This document shows positions 36,001 to 48,000 of a DNA stretch of 64,000 bases, piece by piece. The stretch is from Uranotaenia lowii. Its lineage: Eukaryota > Arthropoda > Insecta > Diptera > Culicidae. Where the stretch lies: assembly GCF_029784155.1 (NCBI RefSeq), contig NC_073693.1:189093127-189157126 (forward strand), read 5' to 3'. Every line of letters starts with the position of its first letter. Positions within the stretch are counted from its first letter, which is position 1. Made by a program: the position numbers and the translations under genes. A model generated the notes under the pieces. The model saw nothing but the letters and a program-made list of their open reading frames with translations. It had not been told where the DNA came from and did no database searches.

Positions 36001-39000
36001 TCTTGTAAACTTCATTAAAATTTAAAATTTTAGTAATAATCTTTGATGTTGAATCTGAAATATATGTGAATAATGTTAAATAGAATTTCCAGCAGAAATT
36101 TAAATCTGAAGATTAAAAACAAGTTCAAAATTATCATTTATTATTTCATATTTGGTAATTTAAATCCTGTGATTAAAGTTTCCAAAATCAAAATCTAGAT
36201 TTTTCAAAATAGAAACTCTTTGCAATGAATCTAGATCTTATCTTTCATAGGTCTGAGGGATGAATCATCCTTCGGGATGAAAATCCCGAGAAAAAGAAAA
36301 AAAAATCTTTCATAGGTGATTTTCACCAAGTTTGTGTTTCTAAACTAATTTTGATTAAATTCAAAATGTTAATTTAATTTAATTTTAAATTTAATAATTT
36401 CCTCCAATTGAAATCCTTAATAAAATTCTTACATTGCTTTTTTAATATTGATTATAAAACTTAAATTTGAGCTAAATCGAATGCCAATCTTGAATTTTTG
36501 TTCCAAGTCTGAATTCTGCATTTTGAACCTATATTCAAAACTTTAATCTTATTTCTAGATGAGAAATCCTATGAATTTAAAACCAAAAAGCGAAATTTGT
36601 ATCAGAATCCTTAACTAGAAATTTCTTATTTGATTCTGAATTTATGGTTTTCAATATGATTTTTTTTTTCTATTAATAATTCGTAATTGAACTTGTAAAT
36701 TAAAATAAACTTGTAAATGATGACATTTTTTCACATTTTTCAATTCTGGACTCATGAATTTTCTTATGTTTCATCTCCGCATATAAATTGAGGAATAAAT
36801 TTCCGATCCAAATCTTTGGTTTGAGTTTTGAATATCGAAACTGATCCAAACTTATAAACAAGAACAATAAACTGGATACTTAATAGATATTTTTTCACGT
36901 GTTTCCGGGCTGGGAAAATCCAGGCAATTTTATCTTAAAACCTGGCGAATTATTAAATTTTCCCCAAAATCCAGCCAATATGCAGGCAAATTTTGGAATT
37001 ATTTTATTGTAATCAAGATGGAAAAACACGTGGAAAACTGTTTTAATTTTATCGAAACACATCAGCCGATTTAGAATCATATTAGGTCTACCAAAAATTT
37101 GTTTATGTTTATTTTGATAAAATTGGTTTAAAAAAATGATTTGGATGCTAGATACATAATTTTAAGGACTCAACAGAAATTTTCGTACGATTTTGCAAAT
37201 AAATAGAATGAGAAAATCTGGTTAAAATCCGGATAATCTGGTAGGCTAAGTCTAATTTTATTGGGATTCAATATTTGGGACTCAATTACTATCAACAAGT
37301 GAGAAAATTTTTGAAAAACTGTTGTAGAATTGTGGTCCTGGAATGAGATTTCGAGGTTTCGGAGTTGAGATTGTTACACTTTTGTTCATCAAAATTTGAT
37401 TTGAAATGTCAAATTATATGCTTAGTAAAAAAAAATGCATTTTTGGACCTTCATGGGGGGTGTTTAACCCCCAAAACAAACAAGTGAATTTGTTATTATT
37501 TTTCAAATAAGGTTCAAGTTTAAGGGTTCTGGTTTGCAGTTTTTTGTGAGCAATATTTCGTATGGAGAAAGTCGTTTTTGAGTTCTTCTAAAATATTTTC
37601 TTCTTATGCAATACAACAAAACTAGAAAAAAACAATCTCTGGCAACAACTTTGGCGAAAACTGCAAAGCTTTTTTGCATTTCTGGCGAATTAAAGCATTT
37701 GTTATCAATTAAAAAAACATTCGTTAATGATAAACTATTCTATGTAGATCAATTTATATGAACACTAGCTGACCCGGTGTGCTTTGCTACACCTTTCAAT
37801 ATCAAATGATATTTTTAGGAATTATTTAAATTTTTATTGTTTTGTTGGGATTATTTGAAATCATATTGTAACGTAATTCATAAGCAACCGCTATCAAATC
37901 AGAGCTGCAGCTGGAGTTTCGATTTGCAACACAAAGATAACTTAAACTTATATTTTGAATCTTGATCTATAAATTTGTGTTAAAGATCTGATAATTTTTA
38001 TCTGTTTCCTTAAGCTTCGCCCTAAAAAAGCAGGGTCAATCTAACTTATAAAATACGGATGTTTTTGCTTGATATGTTCTGGATTTATGCTAAAAAACTG
38101 ATAAGAGAGCCTCCCCTGTCCTTTCCTTCACCCCTTGCTGTATGGAGATCGTGATCTTTAATAATCATACCCATTTTTTTTCGTTCCCAAAAATCCTCTT
38201 ATATCAGATATAATTCCATTGGTTGATAAGTTTTTAATGTTTACAAAAAAATTATATGGAGCCCCTTCCTTTCTTCCTCTCTCTACACTGTAAAACGTAA
38301 GGGTCTATAACAATCGTAGAAACATATCTCGTAACCAAGTACTGAGAACTTATGCTAATTAAATTGTGTTATGCTCACCTCCCTACTCCTATGTACCTAC
38401 TCACTGAAAGGAGGATGGTGTGTCAGATGATCAAAGAATCATACCCAATTGATTTTCCATGTTAAGTTTTGTCCATTTCTCGGATTTTGTAAAAAAAAAA
38501 GTTAAATGTAAGCTTTCCTCTTCCCTTCCTATATTCCCAATTCTATCATCCAACTGCAAGAAACGAATTGTTTCACACAGAAAAAATTGTCGTGTTGAAA
38601 TACCATTTCATGCCGAATCTGGTTTTATTTGCGTAGTTAATTCTTGAGTTGTGCATAAACTTGAAAGAGAGTACCATCCCTCCTTCTGTTCTCCCCATTG
38701 AATGGAGGGGTGAGAACTTAATATTCATAAAAGTATTTTTCGTACTCAAACACTTTTTGATGCAAAATTTTGTTTCATTTGCTCGATTAATTCTCGAGTT
38801 ATGCAAAAAATTGTATGGAAGCCCCGTTTCCCCCTTTATATCTTTCCGCTGAAAAGGTGGGGCTTCAATTTAAAATAGAAACATTTCTCGTATCCAAATA
38901 CTCTCACATGCCGAATATGGTTCAATTTCGATCAACTCTCTAGTTATATTAAAAATTGTAAGGGAAACCTCTCCTCCTTCTTTTCATCCTCCTCTTTGAA

Positions 39001-42000
39001 GAAGTGAAGGATACCAAATATTCATAGAAGCATTTCTCGTACCCAAATATTGTTCCGTGAAAAATTTGGTTCCATTTGCTGTTGTAGTTCTGAAGTTATA
39101 CAGATAAAAAATTGTATGAAACTTCCTACTCTTTCCTTTCTCCCCGCTGGAAGTAGAAAGGGGTCTCAAACAATCATTAGAACATGTCACGTTCCCAAAT
39201 ACCCGCCCTTGCCAAGTTTGGTTTCAATTGCTTAATTAGTTTTTGAGTTATGTAAAAAACTTTAAAAGAGGTCCCCTCCCCCCTTTATATCTCCCAACTG
39301 GAAAGAGGAAGGGGTCTCAAATAATCATAGAAATATTTTTCGTATCCAAATACCTTCCCATGCCAAATTTGGATCCAATATCTTGATGAGTTCTCGAGTT
39401 ATAAGAAAAATTGTAAGGTAGCCCCCCTCCCCCCTTCCTATCACACCGCTGAGAGGAGGGAGGGGTACCTAATATTCATACAAATATTCTTCGTTCCCGA
39501 ATACTATCCCATGCCAAATATAATACCATTTGCTTGATTGGTTCTCGAGTTATGCAAAAAATTGTCTTTTGTTTGGGAGGCCCCTCCCCCCCCCCCTTCA
39601 TGAGAGCGGGAGGGGTCTCAAACCACAATAGGAACCTTCCTTTGTCTCTAATACTCTCACCTGCCAAGTTTCACGCAAATCGGTTCAGTAGTTTCCGAGT
39701 CTATCGGGAACAGACAGACAGACAGACAGAAATTCATTTTTATATACATATATAGATTTTGGGATACTGAAGTCAATAGGTCACTTTTTGTTACAACAAT
39801 ACATTTAAACATAGCTCAACTTTTCTCCACAGTGTTGCTAGATTGTTTCAAAGAACATAGACTTAAGTTATAACTTATAACTTTTTTCTCTCTGTTTTAA
39901 AATTGAAAGCAGATAATTTTCTCAGAATCCAACGAAATTTGGCTTTAAATTTTGAAATGTTAAGAAACTGCAGACTCCAGTGTACGGACAATTTGTTGGC
40001 ACAATTTTTGGGCTCACTGTAGTTCATTTTAAGCATAAGATCAGATATATTTAGAGCAAGTTCATTGGTGTTGGGAGAAAGTGGTAGAAATTTTAACACT
40101 TTTAGCACATTTTGAAAACTTTACCATGCGAAAACATTTCAAGATCCGTGGCCTTCAAGAGTTTCTACAACACGTGTTGTATTCTACCATGCTGTGATGC
40201 AAAAATAGCAATATTTCTATCACATACGGCTGGAATAGGAACAGTGCTGTAAAAAATACAACGCCCAAAAAACATTTGTGCATGGTAAAGTTTTCAAAAT
40301 GTGCTACAAGTGTCAAAATTTCTACCACTTTCTCCCAACACCAGTGAACTTGCTCTTATGAACAAGATAGTTGTTGATTTTAAAAACAGATCAAAGTAAC
40401 CGTCCGTAATGAAAGGACGTAACTAAGGAATATTTTCCAAAAATTCATAACGTAACGATTCAAATAAATTGAAAATGAATGGGTCTGCCAAAGTTGTTCG
40501 AAAGATATCCGTTCAAATTTATTTCTTACTTCAAAAGAAGATATTCATTTTTCACTCTGATTCGCTGGATCTTATTTTGAAGGAATCGATTCTCTAAGCT
40601 CAAGTTATAGTTTTTTACCTCAAAAATTCAATTCTATTCTATATTTGAATGATTATTTAAATGTGCACGCATTTATTTCCCAAACCGATTTCCATGAGTT
40701 CAAGCTCAAGTGTAAACATTAAACACAAGGGAATCGGTTTCAGTACCAGGCCACCAATTGAATCGTTGTGTATTATAAAAAAGCTGATCCGGTGTGCTTT
40801 GCTATACTTGGTAAAATTGGAAAAAAATTGTGTTAAAATAATTTGAAGTTTTGTTTATTAATATATGTATTGTTTTCAATTGGAATTTCAACATCAAGAA
40901 CAAACTTTTTGAAGAAACCTGCTTCTTAAAGTTCGCAATGAAGATTGATTGTAATGCTGAAATTATGACTCTACCTTCATTGGCTTCATAAGTTCTCGAA
41001 TTATGCAAAAAAATATGTATGAAAGCCTTCCTCCTCCTTTCGGTTTTCCCTCTGAAAGAAAGAATCAAAAGCAATTCTTGTACACCTAAAAGTTAAACTT
41101 TTTGTGTGCCTGGCTTGGTACGTTGTGACCCCAATTAAAGTAATTTTTTTCTATTCGAACTAAATTTTACATCTTTTCTGACTCTAAAGCTGAAATAATA
41201 AGAAAAGGACAAAGATGCTGCATACATTCAGGGGTAAATAAATTGTGTGTGAGACATAAGCCAACGCACCTAGAGGTTTATTTAGGATGTTATGTAGTAG
41301 TTCCGCTCAGGATAAAACAAAGTTCCTCTCAAGATTATATTTAAGTTTTAAAAACTATTTGATATTTTGATGGAAAACTTGTAACAAAAACCCGAATATT
41401 GCTTTTTATGAGTTCATAACGGTCAAGGGTTACATAAATTGACGTTCAAAGTCAGCCTTAATTGGTGAAAATTGCAGCAGAAAAGGCGTATGTTATTAGA
41501 AACATTATTTCATTTCATAAATCTTAGCAAAAATGCCAAAGCTTGTAAGAAAAGATTTTGAAAAGTGTTTTTTCAACATTACGATAAGATTTATAAATGA
41601 TCATTGCCTAGATCTTAGGAAAAGTAAATAGTTCCGCTGAAGATCAGTTTTCGGCTAGTTTCTCCCTATTAGGATTTTGATTTGAAAAGCTCCTGGCGCC
41701 AACTAGCTCATCATTCCCTAAGCTTCGCTTCGCTATTATGTAACGATACCAATAACTAAATTTCGACTTTTTTCGTAAATCATTTAATTTTCAATTATTA
41801 ATTCATTAATATTTTTCATGAAGAGTTTTGTATCTCAGTTAGTTTAAATTTAATTTCCAATATATCGGATCAATTCCATTCTTATTGAAGGAGAGTGTTT
41901 TGAACTTTTGAAAATGTTATCCAAAGGGGGGAAATTGAAGAAAATTCAGATGATCTAAAGAGTATATTCTCTGACAAAAATGCCTAGTTTAAATCGTTCA

Positions 42001-45000
42001 CCCGTAGATCCTTTTTTAAGAACTGCAAATCTCTTTTCTTAATAAAATTAGGAAAATTTTCGCTACGAAAATCTTTAATTCTATGCTTATACATTTGCTA
42101 AAAGAAATTCTTAAAAAAAATAATTTTAATTTCAACTCTAATAAGTCTTTTTTAAATTTTTACTTTAATAATGATAAGAATTTTTTTTTAATATGAAAAG
42201 TTGTTTTCCATATATTTGTTCCTCAAATTTTAAAACTCAATAAATCTAGTACATTTCAACCATCGCACACAGGAGTACGTAGAAGAAAAAGTTCGCCAAA
42301 AGTATTTTTTAGTTTTGAAATCAATAAAAAAGTTTATTTTGACTTATCAAACGTTTTATAGATCATTTAAATATTTTTTACCGTTTTTGTAATTTGTCAT
42401 AATTTTCTCTTAGAAATTTTCTAACAGTTATATGACATGATAGATAATTCAGGTTAGATAAGTTGATCTTGTAATGGGGGTCTGTGGTTTGCTGGTAAAG
42501 AATGAACTTGTACACAACAGGGGTTTGAGTAGTTAAGGTTACTCAGTCCTTTGTAACGTGAAGACAGGCAGGCTACCCTGTAAGTGTAAGTTGTAAAATT
42601 CAAAAAAAAACTTAGATTTTTTTTATTTGTTGGCGCGAGTTTTTTCTTTTGCACATGATTATTGAAGTTATTATAAGTTATTATGAATATTTTGCCGGGA
42701 CTTGCTGGGAACATAAACAAAAACACTAATTTGTAAAAAAAAATCAACGTTTAAAACAAAAAATAAATAGAAGAATTTTCAAAGCACTGCGTACTGTCTC
42801 TACAGTCATCAAATTTTGTCTATTATACATAAAATTATTAAACACCCTTCCGTTGAAGTTTTCCATTTCAAATTTTCATTTTAAGTCACTTAAGAAAGTT
42901 TTATTCATTGATATGACGTAGTCGCGCTGATTCAACGATTTGTAGAAAAATTCTATCTCATAAAAATAGTAAAGTTTCGACAGCTGCTACAGCTTATAAA
43001 CAAATCAGATGTCAAAAAACTGACCGGTACTTGGTGCTAAATTTATTCAAGAATCAAATAAACATTGACATAAAAGTAACCAATAAAATTTAAATTTTGA
43101 GTTTTTGCCAGGTTTTTGGGTGAAATACTCCTGTGTGCATCGGGTCCTTTTTCACTCGAAAGAAAACAAAACACGAATTGAACACCATAGCAACTTAGGG
43201 GAGAATGAGGATACTTGATCCCTGGGGATAACTGATTCCTTAGCTATATCTCCAAACTGGAATGTCGTACAAAGATCAAATGTTCTATAAAAATGTGTCA
43301 AATGGAACAAAACAGCTATGGTTGAAGCTCAAAAATTTTTAACAAAATAAGTTTTTGGGTTATTGAACTTTGTTTGAAAATTTCACAAAATGTGACTTTA
43401 AGATCTTTTTTTATCATTTTAAAATGTTCCTAACATGGAAATATTATAACAAAAATATTTATTCCAATACATCAATCTTTCGAGTGTAAAATAAACTTTA
43501 AAATACAATATTTTCAAAGCGATGGAAAACTCTCAACTTTTTTCAGAAAAAGTTTTCTAAAATGTTGATTTTGGGTACAATTGATCCCTAATATATGGGT
43601 ACAAATGATCCCGGTATATTCTTCTTCTCAATGGATCGTGCTCATTGCTGATAACGAGATTACTTATATTTATCCAATAGCTAATATTCATCCATCAATT
43701 ATCTGAAGGAAAGGGCTAAAATGATTGATTTTCTCTTGTTTATAAAAAAATGCGCCCGTTAGTATGCAATGTCATAAGGGTTGAGAATAAGCTATAGATT
43801 TTTTTTTCAGACAATTATAGATTGTGAAATGAGAACAAACATGACCAAAATAGTCAATTGACTATCTATCTTGGGGTTTGTTTGATTTTTTCCATGGATT
43901 AGGGCTTCCTGAATAAAGGATCAAGTCTCCCTTAACTTCAAAAATATCGCATTTTTTTTACTCCCTAGAACATGCTTCTAGTTCATCTCCGGGTTCAAGT
44001 ATCGTTCTAATTTTAGGAGCATAGAAACTTGAAGTTACACGCTGTCAGAAAATGTAAAAGAGTGCGAGTTGCTAAATTTTTCCAAAAAGATATGGTGATA
44101 ATAAGAAAAGGGGATCAAGTAACCCCACTCTCCCCTATACTTTTGCACGGAGAAAAAATGAAGCAGGCTGTAAATGCTTGGTAGAGCAAATGTGTGATTG
44201 TTCGCTGTGGTGGATTAGTTATTAGGTTCAAATTCATTTTAATTGTTCAAGAGAGCCGCTTTTTGAACTTATAGAATCAAAATAAGAAAAAAATGAAGAA
44301 CAAAAATATTGGATAATCAAAATCTAATCTTTGAAGTTTTTTCTGGCAGTACAAAGACTACGAACGAAGCGCTTCAGAACCTTAAGAACAGCCGTTGCAC
44401 AATTCAATTAAAACTGATCAACGCATGGGGAACAATTTAATTGTTGGCCACCATCGCGTATCGTTCGTTTTCCTACCACCAGTGAAGCTTCACAGATGGA
44501 CTGCACCCGAGAATGATGAAAAATGTTGCCAATCTGTCGCTTTCTATAGGTACCAACGTACAATTTGAAGAAAGTAGATGTGACAGAGTGATTCCTCGTG
44601 CCAAAAATGATGGAAGTAACGTCTATACCTAAGTCATTCGTTTGATTTCACTTTTGTTGCCGAGTTGTCTGCCTGATTGTCTACTGCCGACAGTACACCT
44701 ACTACTTAAGCTAAATGAGTTTGTATGAGTGGGTTTTTGTTAGTAGAAATATTAACTTTTTATAGCGGAAATCTATTTAAAAGACATCGGGCATTCATAT
44801 ATGGTTGAGCAAAGTTCTCGAATAAAAATAAATTGAATATATTCATGTAGCATGCACTAGCTCTGATACTTTGTATACTTGTTATAAGCACTAAAACATT
44901 CGAAAATGTTTTTTTTTAAATTGACCATAAATCTTATGGCTATAGTTTTCATACACTTATTCAAGCTTATCCTGTTCCAAATTTAATCAACATACAAATA

Positions 45001-48000
45001 TCGACTTTGGCGGATTGTCAATAGTATATTTTTCAGTTTTTTTGCTATCAACTTCTGACTCACTCGGCATATTTTGCATAACAAGAAGCAGAAAATGTCC
45101 TGCGAAAGCTTCTCTAACGTCAAAACACATCCATAGGTCTCAACTTGTCTCGATATTTTGCTCTCATAATCATGGGCATTATTCGTTCCCCGATAGACGT
45201 CCTGATATATGATACCTTCAGGGGCCATCAATCATATCACACGAAGCAACAGGGTCGACCACATGATGACGACGACGGCTTTGCCGGTGATAAGTATGCC
45301 ATCGATGGGGCCACTTGGAGATTCATTTGGATGATAATTTAATATGCTGCTAATCGCCTGCTATCGGGCCTGGCAACCCAAGTGCAATAATAATGGCACA
45401 ACAATGATGCACGAGTATTGAGGAGGTATTGGGCGTTTTTCAATTTTGATTGGACAACTCAAGAGCGTTCAATAATAAAAGCGCGTTATCATACACTAGG
45501 TATAGGTATCTGTCACAACAGAACTCATTCAAGCATCACCATCTTATCAGTTGGATTTCCATTCCTTTGGAAGCCGTATCAAAATCGTTGAGTAAGTTAC
45601 AGTGCATTCCACAGAAAAAAAGGTTGTTGTTGAAATAATTGTTCAATGCGTTCGATAATTTCAAGGATTATCTGTCGCCGATTGGGCACTTGTTTTTGAT
45701 GGTTTATTTAGGGAATCCGGACTGTGAACCCTTGACTTAATTTTGGAGTAGCGAAATAGTATATTTGAAGCGTAAGATTATTTGTACAGAAATAAAATTG
45801 GGGAATCCTTAAATTTGATGATTTGCTTAAGCAATATTTTGCAGCTATCATATCAACAAAATTCACATTTTTCCGAGCTGCAAAGAGTTTAGGAATCAAT
45901 TCTGACTAATTTGGGGGCGCTGATTCCAAATATCCTATAAATTGTTTTCTATCAGCATTTGTTTCTAAGAAAACTTTTACAAATAAGGTGAAGTTGTAAG
46001 TGTAAGAATAATTAATTATGAAAGAAACGAATTTTACAACCCATTAGACATATCTTCAAAATTGTATAATAAAACTTTTTTTTCAATTTAATATACAGTA
46101 TCGTTCATAATTGTATATTAATTGGAAACGCGCGTAGATATATCAACTATCACACTATTGTCTCACGAAATTTGAGCTTTCAAAATTTGTGCGGCCTAAG
46201 ATACAGTAATTCTACGAAAATCGGACTTTTTGGACTTTTGCCATTCAAACTTCAATATCTCAGAAACTATGAAATGCCTATAAGTGAAATTTTTGCAGAG
46301 TAATTGTTGAAATCTAAAGCTAGCATGCCTGATGTTTTTGAAAAGTTCTATTGATGGAATAAAAAGTTACGTGAGGTACAATATTTCAGGGTTGGACCGA
46401 AAAATGCAATTTCTATAGAATTTTCAATATCTTAATTTGTCTGTACGATATTAATTTGTCAAAGGCCGTGAAAGACAACAAAAAATTAATGAATAAAAAT
46501 ACTGAACTCTGTATAAAAAATTAAACAAGTTATTATTGAATTGGTTTTTGTTTCATTATTTTCCCATTTTATCAACACGAACAAATTTCAACAAAAATCG
46601 TTATTACAAAAATCAATCGGATGGAAATGGATGTAATCGTTAAAACCCCACATTTTCGCAGCAATACTTGGCAAGATTCATTCTAAAAATTTCCAAAATT
46701 TCCTGTATAAGTTCAATTAATTCTTCAAATTTGATTGATTCATAGTTTCCACGAAGCCCCACATTACTTGTATTATTCTAACGGGTGGCAACTGAAATTT
46801 GGGATTTTTTTCGAGGCCCCAATACTCAAAAATAAATGAGCTCAGAGAAAAAATGGCAAACCAGTGAAAATTATGGACGCCAAAGAGCTTCGTTCTCTTT
46901 CTCGTGCTTTCAACAACAACTAAACCAACAATTTACTGACCCAACGGAATGCCGCCAAAAAGTTCAATTTCTCTCACCAGTAGCGGAAAACTGTACAAGA
47001 CGCACCAGTGGGGTAACATGGCGCATGCCATTATTTTTCAAAACTACGACAAATTATGGCTCAAATTGCGTTTTTCTTTATTTATGTTGTGGTAAACAAG
47101 CTTCTCTAGCTTAGGTAGACATATTAGCGAATTAAAGCGAATTCAATTCTTAGAAACAGAAGGATAAATCGAATCTGCATGAAACTTGTAATTTTTCATG
47201 ATTAACTTTTAAGGTTTTATGGCAAACCAGACTGCACAGACTAATAAAATTTCAGCTTTTCTCGTTTCCAAACGTATGCCCCTTCGGATGACTATAATAT
47301 TTTTTTTAATTTCGTTTAATTTTCACAAATTTTAACTAAAACAATCATATTCAAATTGGGGAAGAATACGCACCAGACCACGTGTTCTCGCTCAAATTTA
47401 GAATGCGGTTAACTTTAGAGAATAACTGGGTATCACAGCGAAATGATTATTTGCTGACTCCAAAATTACGAAAAGAATGCATAATTATATCAAATTTCTG
47501 CCTTTTAAAAGTTTAATTTAATATCAGTCAAGAAATTGAGTTTTGTTGCCTACTTGAAGGCGTTTTACCTATAAAGATATCAAAAAGTGTACATTAGACT
47601 GCCTCAAATGACCCGACTTTTGAAAAAGTTATACGCTGCAGGCTAAAATTGATCCTGGGCCTAGTACAAGATCTCATGCCAAATTTGGGCCAGATCGGAC
47701 CACGGGAAGGGGTCGCTCAACGAGCCTGAAGTTTGTATGGGATTTTGAGACATTTTGTTCGAGAGGAACATGAAAAACCAGTTTTTCGTCAATAACTTTT
47801 GTCTCCTTCGACCGATTTCTTTCAAAAACGGGTTTTCTTAAAGCCTAAATTATGACAGGCATTTCATTCGAAGATTTTATTTCAATTAGAGTTAAGATAA
47901 AAAAGTTATTAAGCCTCAAAAATTGGCCAAATTTTATAAGGGTGATATTCATCAGTGTTCTAATGAGGCGACTAAATGTCCGACCAGAACACTCAATGTG

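Noticed and set aside
38100..39660. Regular repeats considered as CRISPR or satellite
   Set aside because: The units are about 150 bp, degenerate and lack unique spacers. They lie within a mobile repeat in a eukaryotic intron.
46836..47114. 92-codon ORF at the left end of the mariner-like element
   Set aside because: The composition is not transposase-like and no helix-turn-helix could be recognised. It is probably chance.
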